NCBI GenBank assembly: GCA_041687335.1
Contig: JAWLCE010000012.1
Location: 46,889-110,888, forward strand
Source: JAJFUE01 sp041687335
Lineage (GTDB): Bacteria > Sumerlaeota > Sumerlaeia > MVZB01
DNA: 64,000 nucleotides
Direction: 5' to 3'
Shown here: positions 18,085-26,514 of the stretch, piece by piece
Layout of the letters: each line of letters starts with the position of its first letter
How positions within the stretch are numbered: the first letter of the stretch is position 1
Program-made: the position numbers and the translations under genes
Notes under the pieces: generated by a model
Databases searched by the model: none
What the model was told of the DNA's origin: nothing
The model's input: the letters and a program-made list of their open reading frames with translations, nothing else

Positions 18085-18966
18085 ATGACGCCCGCCAAAC
18101 CCACCCACGCCATGCCGCCGCTGGGGGCGCACATGTCAATTGCCGGCGGCATGGAGCGCGCCGTCGCGCGGGCTTTGGCGGCGGGTGCCACGGCACTGCA
18201 GATTTTCGTCAAGAACGCCAGCCGCTGGCGTGACCGGCCACTGCGCCCGGGCGAGGCCGAGGCCTTTCGCGCCGCGGTTGCCGCCGCCAGCCTGCCCCCC
18301 GTCGTGGCCCACGCCAGCTATCTGATCAACCTGGCCTCGCCCAGCCCCGTCCTGGCGAACCAGTCGCGCGAGGCGCTGCTGGACGAGATCGAGCGCGCCG
18401 ACGCGCTCGGGGTGGCCGGCATCGTGCTGCACCCCGGGGCGCATATGGGCGCGGGTGATGAAGCCGGCCTAGCGCTGATCGCCGGGCGACTCGACGAGGT
18501 CTTCGAGACGAGCGCCCAAAGCGAGGTCCAGATTTACTTGGAGAACACCGCCGGCCAGGGCACCACGCTCGGGCACCGCTTCGAGCACCTGGCGGCGATC
18601 ATCGCCCTCAGCGCCCACCCGCGGCGGCTGGGGGTCTGCCTCGACACCTGCCACACCTTCGCCGCCGGCTATCCGCTGCTCGATACGGCGGAGGTCATGG
18701 CGACGCTGGCGGAGTTCGACAAAATCGTCGGCCTGGATCGCCTGCGCGTTATCCATGCCAACGACTCGAAGATGCCGGCCGGCTCGCGGCGCGATCGACA
18801 TGAGCACATCGGCCAGGGCTGCATCGGCGAGGCGCCCTTTGCCGCCCTGCTGCGCGACCGGCGGTTGAGGAAAATCCCGTTCATCCTCGAGACCCCCAAG
18901 GGCGACGACGGCATCGAATTGGACCTGCTGAACCTGGCCACCCTGCGGCGGCTGGCCAGTGGCTGA
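18085..18966 (+). CDS. nfo: Deoxyribonuclease IV (endonuclease IV, AP endonuclease)
   Basis: TIM-barrel, tri-zinc AP endonuclease that nicks DNA 5' of abasic sites in base-excision repair. The 293-residue product shows GAHMSIAGGM, LQIFVKNASRW, VAHASYLINLASP, VLHPGAHMG, the IYLENTAGQG zinc-ligand Glu region, GVCLDTCHTFAAGY, VIHANDSK and FILETPKGDDG, covering every family signature. The ATG at 18085 is chosen because AAGGAG lies eight bases upstream; in-frame ATGs at 18061 and 18079 are less well placed. Usual family length is about 280. Confidence 0.96.
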   Translation: MTPAKPTHAMPPLGAHMSIAGGMERAVARALAAGATALQIFVKNASRWRDRPLRPGEAEAFRAAVAAASLPPVVAHASYLINLASPSPVLANQSREALLDEIERADALGVAGIVLHPGAHMGAGDEAGLALIAGRLDEVFETSAQSEVQIYLENTAGQGTTLGHRFEHLAAIIALSAHPRRLGVCLDTCHTFAAGYPLLDTAEVMATLAEFDKIVGLDRLRVIHANDSKMPAGSRRDRHEHIGQGCIGEAPFAALLRDRRLRKIPFILETPKGDDGIELDLLNLATLRRLASG

Positions 18967-19074
18967 CCGGCTCGCGGGGTATCTTTTTCTGTCGCGGGAG
19001 GCGGGTTTGTGATTAAAATGGGCACGACGGCGCGTTAACACGCCCGATTGCCTTTCCACGGGATACCCTGCCTG

Positions 19075-21006
19075 ATGTCGGACCTGCTCGCCCGGATCAA
19101 AGATACCAGCGACCTGAGAAATCTGTCGCTGGACCAGCTCAAGGAATTGGGCGAGGAAATCCGCAGTGAACTGCTGCGCGTGACGGCCATCAACGGCGGC
19201 CACCTGGCCAGCTCGATGGGCGCGGTGGAACTGGCGATCGCGCTGCATTACGTCTATCAGACGCCCGCTGACCGCATCGTCTGGGACGTCGGCCACCAGG
19301 CTTACGCCCATAAGTTGGTGACCGGCCGCGCCGATCGCTTTGAATCAATCCGGATGGAGGGCGGACTCTCAGGGTTCCTCAAGCGATCGGAAAGTCCCTA
19401 TGACTGCTTCGGTGCCGGCCACGCCTCAACGGCGATCTCGGCAGCGGTCGGGATGGCGATCGCCCGCGACCAGACCGGCGCCGACAACAAGATCGTCGCC
19501 GTGACGGGCGACGGGGCGATGACGGGCGGCCTCTGCTACGAGGCACTCAACCACGCGGGCATGCTCGGCACCGACATGCTGGTGGTGCTCAATGACAATG
19601 AAATGTCGATCTCGGAGAACGTCGGCGCACTGGCGCATTACTTCAACCGGATCGTGACCACAAGTTTTTATAATCAGCGCCGCAAGGAGCTGGTCGGGCT
19701 GGTCAAGCGCCTGCCGGCCGGCGAGCGACTGATCGGGGCCGCCAACCGGATCGAGGAATCGGTCAAGGGCCTGATCGTGCCCGGTTTGTTTTTCGAGGAG
19801 CTGGGCTTCCGCTACCTCGGCCCCTTCGATGGCCACAACCTGGACGAGCTGATCCCGATTTTGCAGAAGGTGCGCGAGTTGAAGGGCCCGATCCTGTTGC
19901 ACGTGATCACGCGCAAGGGCAAGGGCCGCTCCTATGCCGAGGCCGATCCAATTACCTGGCACAGCCCGCCGATGGGCTTTGACGCCGACAGCGGCGAGGC
20001 GCCCACGCCCAAGGCCGGCCCGCCCAGCTATACCTCGATCTTCACCGACGCGCTGCGCGGGGAGGCCCGCCGCGACCAGCGCATCGTCGCCATCACCGCG
20101 GCGATGCTGGAGGGGACGGGGCTGGTGCGCTTCAAGGAAGAGTTTCCCCAGCGCACCTTCGACGTCGGCATCGCCGAGGAGCACGCGGTCATCAGCGCGG
20201 CCGGCATGGCCTGCGATGGGCTGCGCCCGTTCGTCTGCATCTACTCGACCTTCCTGCAGCGCGGCTTCGACCAGATCATCCACGACGTGGCGCTGCAGAA
20301 GCTGCCCGTGGTTTTCTCGCTGGATCGCGGCGGCGTGGTCGGCTCGGACGGCCCGACTCACCACGGCGTGTTCGACCTAACCTACCTGCGGATGATCCCC
20401 AACCTGGTGCTGATGGCGCCGATGGACGGGGCCGAGCTGCGCGACATGACCCACACGGCGGCGCTGCACGAGGACGGCCCGATCGCGCTGCGCTTCCCGC
20501 GCGGCGCGGCAACGCCGGGGGTGGACTTGGAGCGAGAGCCGCGCCGGCTTGAGCTCGGCCGTGGCGAGTGGCTGGTCGAGGGCAGCGACGTTTGTCTGGT
20601 CGGCATCGGCACGATGACGCTGCACGCGCTGGAGGCCTCGCGCCTGCTGGCCGACGAGGGCATCCGGGCGGGCGTCATCAACGCACGCTTTGTCAAGCCG
20701 CTGGACCGCGAGTTGCTGCTCGATGCCGCCCGCCGCTACGGCACCCTGATCACCATCGAGGATAACACCACGGTTGGAGGGTTCGGCTCGGCCGTGCTCG
20801 AGCTGCTGGCGGCCGAGGGGCTGGCAACGCGCGTCGTGACGCTGGGCTGGCCCGACCAGTTTGTCGGGCATGCCTCGCAGGGCGCGCTGTATGAACAGTA
20901 TGGGCTCTCGCCGCGGCGGATTGCCGAGCGCGTGCGAGAGCTGCTGACCCCCCGCGCCGGCGAAGAACAGGCCAAATCCACGCAGGCACTCGCCAGCGGC
21001 GGCTGA
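19075..21006 (+). CDS. dxs: 1-deoxy-D-xylulose-5-phosphate synthase
   Basis: Thiamine-diphosphate enzyme joining pyruvate and glyceraldehyde 3-phosphate, first step of the MEP isoprenoid pathway and a feeder of thiamine and pyridoxal. The 643-residue product has WDVGHQAYAHK, the ThDP motif GDGAMTGG...ND-N (VVLNDNEMSIS), GPFDGHN, the transketolase pyrimidine domain with AEEHAV and PFVCIYSTFLQR, and the C-terminal domain ending PDQFVGHASQ. The start at MSDLLARIKD (19075) matches family length; no strong RBS is visible. The C-terminal tail after ELLTPRAG is unconserved. thiD, another ThDP gene, is in the window but not adjacent. Confidence 0.96.
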   Translation: MSDLLARIKDTSDLRNLSLDQLKELGEEIRSELLRVTAINGGHLASSMGAVELAIALHYVYQTPADRIVWDVGHQAYAHKLVTGRADRFESIRMEGGLSGFLKRSESPYDCFGAGHASTAISAAVGMAIARDQTGADNKIVAVTGDGAMTGGLCYEALNHAGMLGTDMLVVLNDNEMSISENVGALAHYFNRIVTTSFYNQRRKELVGLVKRLPAGERLIGAANRIEESVKGLIVPGLFFEELGFRYLGPFDGHNLDELIPILQKVRELKGPILLHVITRKGKGRSYAEADPITWHSPPMGFDADSGEAPTPKAGPPSYTSIFTDALRGEARRDQRIVAITAAMLEGTGLVRFKEEFPQRTFDVGIAEEHAVISAAGMACDGLRPFVCIYSTFLQRGFDQIIHDVALQKLPVVFSLDRGGVVGSDGPTHHGVFDLTYLRMIPNLVLMAPMDGAELRDMTHTAALHEDGPIALRFPRGAATPGVDLEREPRRLELGRGEWLVEGSDVCLVGIGTMTLHALEASRLLADEGIRAGVINARFVKPLDRELLLDAARRYGTLITIEDNTTVGGFGSAVLELLAAEGLATRVVTLGWPDQFVGHASQGALYEQYGLSPRRIAERVRELLTPRAGEEQAKSTQALASGG

Positions 21007-21041
21007 TCTTTTATTTTCCATACAACTCGCACCGGGAGAGT

Positions 21042-21087
21042 GGGTCGGCTCTTCGAGCCATGTCGGGTCGAAGACCCGACCTACCAT
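21042..21087. repeat. GTCGGGTC/GACCCGAC palindromic intergenic repeat
   Basis: Between dxs and the next gene, GGTCGGCTCTTCGAGCC is followed by a near-perfect palindrome GTCGGGTCGAAGACCCGACC at 21063-21082. The second is an 8-bp stem with a GAA/A loop. It has no U-tract, so it looks like a dispersed palindromic repeat more than a terminator. Confidence 0.6.
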
Positions 21088-21211
21088 TTTCGGGCGCCGC
21101 AATGCACTGCTCCCCCGCGGCAGGTCTTGATGGTTTTTACACTCGATCAGGTAAACTGAATCAGGGAAAAGCTCGTCAGGCTTTTCCCATGCCGCATGGA
21201 TCGGGTGCCAG

Positions 21212-22486
21212 ATGGACGAACAAAATGATGCCGCCGGCGTACCGCTGAACACGCCTCCGTCGCGGCGCACCATGCTGGGCAATGCCACGATGGTGACGCT
21301 GCTGCTGCTGGCGGGGGTGCTGGTCATTCATTTTGCCCGGCCGATCCTGCTGCCGATCGCCTTTGCGATGCTGCTGCAGTTGATCCTGCGACCAATTTAT
21401 AATCGGCTGCGCTGGCTGGGGCTGCCCGACAAGCTCAGCGCCGCCGCCATTGTCCTGGGCCTGTTGGGGATGCTGGCGCTGGGGGTTTATTACCTGACGG
21501 GGCCGGCGGGGGAATGGATCAACCGGTTGCCACGCAATCTGGAGCAAGTGGAGGAAAAGCTTCGGGAATATCGCGCGCCGATGGCGCGCATGACAGCCAT
21601 GGCCGAACGGATCGACCGGATCACGACACTGGAAGACGAGCCCGCTGAAGACAGTGAAGATCCGGCGGATTCGGAAGATGAGGTGGATTCCGACCAGCCG
21701 CTGCTGATCGGAGAGCCCACCCATCCCGAAGAACCGCCGGAGATTGAATCGCCGTATGAGCCGGTAGCCGAGGCGGAAGATGAGAACACCACTTCCACGC
21801 GCGAGCGCACTCCGGTGCCGGTGCGCCTGGCCGGCGATGGTGTCGGCGCGACCATCCTGGCCTCGGCCGGCCAGTTGATCGTTTCGCTGGTGGTCATCGT
21901 CATCCTTCTGTTCTTCATGCTGTCCTATGGCAGCCAGCTGCGGCGGGCCTTGACGCGCCAGGGCCACTCGATCACGCTGACCCTCGCAATCGGCCAGCAG
22001 GTGTCCTCCTATCTGTTCACGATCTCGGTGATCAATGCCTGCCTCGGATTAGCCGTTGGCACGGCAATGTGGCTGCTGGGGATGCCCAACCCGTTGCTGT
22101 GGGGGGTGCTGGCGGCGCTGCTCAATTTCGTCCCCTACCTGGGCGCGATCACAGGCGTGGCGGTGATCACGATGGTGGCGGCGCTGACCTATGAAGAACC
22201 CGGTCGCATCCTGATCGTGCCTGTGGTCTACTTCCTGCTCACTTCGACCGAAGGCAATTTCATCACGCCGATGATTCTGGGCGAGCGGTTCACGATCAAT
22301 CCGATCTTCATCTTTATCTGGCTGCTGTTCTGGGGCTGGATCTGGGGCATTCCGGGGGCGATCATCGCGGTGCCGATGCTGATGGCTGTGCGCATCGTCT
22401 GCGACCACTATAAGCCGCTGATGCCGGTGGCGGAGCTGATCAGCCTGGAGTCGCGCGAGCGGCGACCGCGCGAAACCTCCTCATGA
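21212..22486 (+). CDS. AI-2E family transporter (PerM/TqsA-like) with acidic insertion
   Basis: A 424-residue polytopic membrane protein of the UPF0118/AI-2E exporter family: N-terminal helices at about 28-48, 50-65 and 76-96, and C-terminal helices with the family signatures PNPLLWGVLAALLNFVPYLGAI, ITPMILGERFTINPIFIFIWL and WGIPGAIIAVPML. Between the third helix and the next (about residues 140-200) lies a disordered, strongly acidic Pro/Glu/Asp/Ser-rich stretch not usual for the family. Members export diverse small molecules or work as Na+/H+ antiporters; the substrate here is unknown. The stop overlaps the next start by 4 nt (ATGA). Confidence 0.85.
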   Translation: MDEQNDAAGVPLNTPPSRRTMLGNATMVTLLLLAGVLVIHFARPILLPIAFAMLLQLILRPIYNRLRWLGLPDKLSAAAIVLGLLGMLALGVYYLTGPAGEWINRLPRNLEQVEEKLREYRAPMARMTAMAERIDRITTLEDEPAEDSEDPADSEDEVDSDQPLLIGEPTHPEEPPEIESPYEPVAEAEDENTTSTRERTPVPVRLAGDGVGATILASAGQLIVSLVVIVILLFFMLSYGSQLRRALTRQGHSITLTLAIGQQVSSYLFTISVINACLGLAVGTAMWLLGMPNPLLWGVLAALLNFVPYLGAITGVAVITMVAALTYEEPGRILIVPVVYFLLTSTEGNFITPMILGERFTINPIFIFIWLLFWGWIWGIPGAIIAVPMLMAVRIVCDHYKPLMPVAELISLESRERRPRETSS

Positions 22487-23244
22487 GCCGGCGCGGAACC
22501 CTGCGGATCGGCACCAGCGGCTGGATCTACAAACATTGGGCCAATGGAGTCTTCTACCCCCCGCGACTGGCCCAGCGCCAGTGGCTGCCCTACTTCATGG
22601 AGCACTTTGATACCGTCGAGGTCAACGCCACCTTCTACCGCCTGCCGACCGAGGCGATGGCCAAGCGCTGGGCCGAGCTGGCAACCCCCGGGTTCCGCTA
22701 TGCGATCAAGCTCTGGCGGATGATCACGCACATGAAAAAGCTCAAGGATTGCGCCGAACAGCTGGAGCGGTTCTTCGCGGCGGTGGATCACCTGGGCGAG
22801 CGGCGGGGGCCGCTGCTGGTGCAGTTGCCGCCGATGCTGGGGCTGGACCTGGCGCGGCTGGAGGCCTTCCTCGACGAGCTGGCCGAGGCGACCGCGGCCC
22901 AGCCGTGGGCGGTGGCGGTCGAGTTTCGGCGCGAGGACTGGCTGGCTCCCGAGGTCACCCGGGCGCTCGACCGGCGCGGAGCGGCGCTCGTGCTCCAGGA
23001 CATGCATTACCTCAAGATCGAGCAGCCCAACGCTGCCCCCTTCGTCTACATCCGCCGCCACGGCTCGACCGGCAGCTACTCGGGCGACTATGCTCCGGCC
23101 GAAATCGAGGCCGATGCACGGCGGATCGAGGGCTGGCTCGGCGAGGGGCGCGACGTCTGGGTCTATTACAACAACGACGTCGGCGGGGCCGCCATCCGCA
23201 ACGCCCGCCAGTTGATTGAGCGGCTTCAGGAGCCGACGGGCTGA
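22483..23244 (+). CDS. DUF72 (YecE-like) TIM-barrel protein
   Basis: A 253-residue protein beginning with the DUF72 signature LRIGTSGWIYKHW, followed by FYP...FDTVEVNATFYRLP, FRYAIKLWRMITH(MKKL), LVQLPP, VEFRREDW and the C-terminal VWVYYNNDVGGAA. The family has a TIM-barrel fold of uncertain activity. Start overlaps the upstream permease by 4 nt, so the two are translationally coupled, though no shared pathway is known. Confidence 0.92.
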   Translation: MSRRGTLRIGTSGWIYKHWANGVFYPPRLAQRQWLPYFMEHFDTVEVNATFYRLPTEAMAKRWAELATPGFRYAIKLWRMITHMKKLKDCAEQLERFFAAVDHLGERRGPLLVQLPPMLGLDLARLEAFLDELAEATAAQPWAVAVEFRREDWLAPEVTRALDRRGAALVLQDMHYLKIEQPNAAPFVYIRRHGSTGSYSGDYAPAEIEADARRIEGWLGEGRDVWVYYNNDVGGAAIRNARQLIERLQEPTG

Positions 23245-23254
23245 ATCAGGTGAA

Positions 23255-24901
23255 TCAATCGTAGAGCATCCAGCCGCCGCCGACTGAATTGTTGAGCGAC
23301 GACCGCACGCCCAGGGGCCAGCCTTCCTGTTCCTCGTGCCAGGCCACTACAGGCAAATTGCCGTTCTTATCGATGGCAAAACCATGCAAGCGCCAGTTGT
23401 CACCGATGCGCGCCTGCAACCCCAGCCGCACGCGAACCCTGACCTGGACATGGTGCGTTCCAAACTGATTCCATGCAAATGTGCCGGGGCGGGCATCCAC
23501 CCAATCAACCAACTGACCCGTGATGGGGGTCCAGGCATCCGAGCCTGCCACCAATCGTGCCTCGACCAGATCTGGCCGCAGCCGCAGGAAGAAGCGTCCC
23601 TGCGGGTCATGCGACCCGGTTCCGGGAGCCGGGATGAAGTTGTAGGTGTCATTGTCGATGATCTGGACGCCAATCTCGGCAATGTCGGACCAGCCCTGCG
23701 GATCGGCCGCCTCAATGTTGAGGTCATACCACTCATCGACGCGGATCTGGTCCACGCGCGCACCGGTCACGGGGTCCGTCAGATGCATCCAGCCCACCAG
23801 CGGGCGCGGGTCGGTGCTTAAGGGAGGGTATGTTGTTTGAACATCCTCCCACAGCATGCCGTTGTAGAACAGGTTGTAGCCGATCCACTTCTCGGGCGGG
23901 TAATTGTAAACTGATGCGTAGACCAGCCATTGCATGCTCAAGTCGATGTTGCCCGAGACGAAAACATTGTTGATGCACGACTGGGGCACGAAACTTCCAT
24001 TGTGGACCGGAGCGTTGAACCCGATCATCCGCCAGGTCTGACTCGAGCAGGTATCATCAAAAACGTTGCCGGTCACCTCCATGCTGCCCGACTTGATCTC
24101 GATCGGCCGCTGGTTGGAGAAGTAATTGTTGCGGACGACGCAGCGAATGGTCGAGCCCCCTTGGGCGTGCATGTCAACGCTGGCCTGGCGCTGCGACTGG
24201 TCGTTGTCGCGAAAGAAGTTGTTCTCCACGACGAAGCGGGTCTCGGGGCCGTTGCTGGCGATGCAGTGGCGGTTATAGGCAAATTCGTTGTTGCGGATCA
24301 CCGCATGCGAGCCGCCCACCGTCATCGAGGGCCCGACGATCGAGATCCCGTAGCCGTAGCCGTTGCGGTAGTTACTGTGGATAAAGTTGCCCCGGATCAG
24401 GTTCTGGCGCGAGTTGTCGAGCTGGATGCCGCGCCGGAAGCGTGTGATCTCGCAGCCCTCCACCAGCAGCCGATGGCGGCTGGTGACATTGATCCCCTCG
24501 CCGATGCCGGCGGTGTGGGTGATGATGCCCTCCAGCTTCAGGTCGCGGAAGACGACATCGTCGGCCTGGACGCGGAAGAAAAGCAGGTCGATGTTGTTGG
24601 TGTAACAACGCGAGACCCCGCCGCTCCAGACCGGCGGGGTGTAGGGCGGGGCCGGCTCGGTGCGGCCGACGTTTTCCAGCGTGCCCGCCCCGCGCAACGT
24701 CAGCCCGGCGTGCGGGATATTGACCGTGCGGTCCATCAGATAGTTGCCCGCGGGCAGGAAGACCGTGCCGCCCGGCGCCGCCTGATCGACCGCCTGCTGG
24801 ATTGCCAGAGCAGTAAACCCATTGACGACAACCGTTTGAGCCGCAGCAACCCCCGCGATCAGCAGAAATAAGATGCTCGCAATCAGGCAATGGCAGCGCA
24901 T
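23255..24901 (-). CDS. Secreted right-handed beta-helix (pectate-lyase-like) protein
   Basis: A 548-residue exported protein. Signal peptide MRCHCLIASILFLLIAGVAAAQ; then IQQAVDQAAPGGTVFLPAGNY, the standard entry of pectate-lyase-superfamily proteins, and a parallel beta-helix with repeats such as NLIRGNFIHSNY, AVIRNNEFAYN, FVVENNFFRDN and CVVRNNYFSNQ (about 60-330). The last 170 residues look like a beta-sandwich of unknown class. Catalytic residues cannot be assigned, so substrate (pectin-like or other uronate polymer) is inferred from fold and from the downstream KDG kinase and KDPG aldolase genes. ATG 24901 has AAGGAG seven bases upstream. An inverted repeat at 24939-24976 sits in its promoter region. 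Confidence 0.78.
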   Translation of the reverse strand: MRCHCLIASILFLLIAGVAAAQTVVVNGFTALAIQQAVDQAAPGGTVFLPAGNYLMDRTVNIPHAGLTLRGAGTLENVGRTEPAPPYTPPVWSGGVSRCYTNNIDLLFFRVQADDVVFRDLKLEGIITHTAGIGEGINVTSRHRLLVEGCEITRFRRGIQLDNSRQNLIRGNFIHSNYRNGYGYGISIVGPSMTVGGSHAVIRNNEFAYNRHCIASNGPETRFVVENNFFRDNDQSQRQASVDMHAQGGSTIRCVVRNNYFSNQRPIEIKSGSMEVTGNVFDDTCSSQTWRMIGFNAPVHNGSFVPQSCINNVFVSGNIDLSMQWLVYASVYNYPPEKWIGYNLFYNGMLWEDVQTTYPPLSTDPRPLVGWMHLTDPVTGARVDQIRVDEWYDLNIEAADPQGWSDIAEIGVQIIDNDTYNFIPAPGTGSHDPQGRFFLRLRPDLVEARLVAGSDAWTPITGQLVDWVDARPGTFAWNQFGTHHVQVRVRVRLGLQARIGDNWRLHGFAIDKNGNLPVVAWHEEQEGWPLGVRSSLNNSVGGGWMLYD

Positions 24902-24938
24902 AACGTGCTCCTTCATGTAATGAACCGGTTGGCCACTC

Positions 24939-24976
24939 AATGAAACAAGACGTCACAGGACGCAAATTGTTTCATT
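24939..24976. promoter_or_regulatory. Operator-like inverted repeat upstream of the beta-helix gene
   Basis: Perfect 10-bp inverted repeat AATGAAACAA (24939-24948) and TTGTTTCATT (24967-24976), separated by 18 nt, begins 38 nt before the start codon. The half-sites match the enterobacterial KdgR (IclR-family) half-site AATGAAAC/GTTTCATT, although known KdgR boxes have almost no spacer. Related GAAACAC/GTGTTTC arms flank the eda promoter. Confidence 0.55.
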
Positions 24977-25146
24977 ATTTCTGCGATCGCCGGGGAAGAG
25001 ATTTTGGAAAGGGACGCGGATTTACGCGGATAGGAGGCGCAGATGGACGCGGATCAGAGGGATTTTGGAGGCAGAGGCGCGGAGGGGGAGAGGGAGAAGA
25101 ATGGGACGCGGGTGAACGCGGATGAATTAGTTTTATCACTTTAACA
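24977..25146. repeat. Degenerate ACGCGGAT-type direct repeats
   Basis: No gene is credible in 24977-25146. The stretch 25015-25125 contains recurring phrases GGACGCGGATTTACGCGGAT, GGACGCGGATCAG and GGACGCGGGTGAACGCGGATGA, a degenerate low-complexity repeat. A related phrase (GCAGATTACGCAGATTGCGG) occurs near the right end of the window. Confidence 0.55.
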
Positions 25147-25186
25147 TGAAAACCCGGCCACTGCGGATCCCGCGGTGGCCGGGTTG
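25147..25186 (-). terminator. Intrinsic terminator after kdgK
   Basis: A 16-bp stem with one G-T pair, AACCCGGCCACTGCGG and CCGCGGTGGCCGGGTT, with loop ATC spans 25151-25185. On the minus strand it is followed by TTCATGTTAAAG after the stem's own TT, giving a short U-run 22 nt past the kdgK stop. Confidence 0.7.
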
Positions 25187-25207
25187 GTTGGGTCGGGGTG
25201 GTTCGGC

Positions 25208-26308
25208 TTAGCGGTCGACGCGGGCGCCCTTGGCGCCAATCGCCTTTTCGACTTCCTTGGCCGTCACCATCGAGGTGTCGCCGGGGGTGGTCATGGCCAG
25301 CGCGCCGTGGGCGGCGCCCCACTCGACGGCCTCCTGCGGGCCCTTGCCCATCAGGAAGGCGTAGGCGACGCCCGAGGCAAAGCCGTCGCCGCCGCCGACG
25401 CGGTCGTAGATCTCGAGGTCCTCACGCAGACGGGCGGTGTGGAAGTCGCCGCCGGCCCAGAGGATCGCGCCCCAGTCGTTGATGTTGGCGGTCTTGGCGT
25501 TGCGCAGGGTGGTGGCGACGACCTTGAAGTTGGGGAACTCCTTGACGGCCTTCTCAATCATCTTCTTGAAGTTGGCCGGGTCGATCTTGCTGATGTGCTC
25601 GTCGAGCCCCTCGACCTCAAAGCCGAGCGCGGCGGTGAAGTCCTCCTCGTTGCCGATCATGACATCGACGTAGGGGGCGATGGTGCGGTTGACTTCGATG
25701 GCGCGCGCCTTGCCGCCCTGGTTCTTCCAGAGCGAGGCACGGTAGTTGAGGTCATAGCTGACGATCGTGCCGGCGGCCTTGGCGGCCTTGGTGGCCTCGA
25801 TCACGACCTCGGCGGTGTTGGCGGCCAGCGCCGCGTAGATGCCGCCGGTGTGGAACCAGCGCACGCCCTCGGTCTTGAAGAGCTTCTCCCAGTCAATGTC
25901 GCCGGGCTTGAGTTGGCTGGCGGCGGAGTGGCCGCGGTCGGAGCAGCCGACGGCGGCGCGGATGCCATAGCCCTTCTCGGTGAAGTTGAGGCCGACGCGC
26001 ACCTCGCGGCCGATGCCGTCATAGGGCACCCACTTGACGTGGCTCATGTCGACCCCGCCCTGCATGATCAGGTCCTCGAGCAGGTGGCCGATTTCGCTGT
26101 CGGGGATCGCGGTGGCGACGGTCGAGCGCAGGCCGAAGCACTTGCGCAGGGCGCGGGCGACGTTATACTCGCCGCCGCCTTCCCAGACGCGGAAGCTGCG
26201 CGCGGTGCGAACGCGACCGAAATCGGGATCGAGCCGCAGCATGACCTCGCCGAGCGAGGCACCGTCCCAGCGACACTTGTCGGCGGGTTTGATATCGAGA
26301 ATCGGCAT
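25208..26308 (-). CDS. kdgK: PfkB-family sugar kinase, probable 2-keto-3-deoxygluconate kinase
   Basis: Ribokinase-fold enzyme that probably phosphorylates KDG to KDPG with ATP. The 366-residue product has the PfkB N-terminal pattern (LGEVMLRLDP, then GGGEYNVARALRK), a central VSYDLNYRASLWK typical of KDG kinases, and the C-terminal motif DRVGGGDGFASG, where GGGD replaces the usual GAGD around the catalytic Asp. The KDPG aldolase gene lies 206 nt upstream on the same strand, separated by a repeat element, supporting KDG over other hexose substrates. A terminator follows. Confidence 0.85.
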   Translation of the reverse strand: MPILDIKPADKCRWDGASLGEVMLRLDPDFGRVRTARSFRVWEGGGEYNVARALRKCFGLRSTVATAIPDSEIGHLLEDLIMQGGVDMSHVKWVPYDGIGREVRVGLNFTEKGYGIRAAVGCSDRGHSAASQLKPGDIDWEKLFKTEGVRWFHTGGIYAALAANTAEVVIEATKAAKAAGTIVSYDLNYRASLWKNQGGKARAIEVNRTIAPYVDVMIGNEEDFTAALGFEVEGLDEHISKIDPANFKKMIEKAVKEFPNFKVVATTLRNAKTANINDWGAILWAGGDFHTARLREDLEIYDRVGGGDGFASGVAYAFLMGKGPQEAVEWGAAHGALAMTTPGDTSMVTAKEVEKAIGAKGARVDR

Positions 26309-26359
26309 GATGATGGCATCTCCTGTGGAATATTCAGAGCTATTTCAAAATTCAGCGTT

Positions 26360-26510
26360 GTGCAAGGGCGACACAATCTACCCTAGGGTTGCCACTGTGT
26401 CGCCCTTTCAGGGCTCGAATTTTCGCCCGCCTCCAACCCAGGGTTACGCTTCGCTCACCCTGGGCTTCTCGAACTGTACCCACCCTTTCAGGGTGGAAAT
26501 CCCGATTTTG
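26360..26510. repeat. CCCTTTCAGGG-type palindromic repeat inside the eda-kdgK pair
   Basis: Inverted repeat GGGCGACACA (26366-26375) and TGTGTCGCCC (26396-26405), then a TTTCAGGGCT segment, ACCCAGGG...ACCCTGGG (about 26436-26464) and CACCCTTTCAGGGTGG (26481-26496). The same modules recur, inverted, at 53553-53785. It fills the whole spacer between kdgK and eda. Confidence 0.75.
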
Positions 26511-26514
26511 ATCT

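Noticed and set aside
24996..25146. Small coding frames in the spacer
   Set aside because: The stretch is a degenerate ACGCGGAT direct repeat; translations are low complexity.
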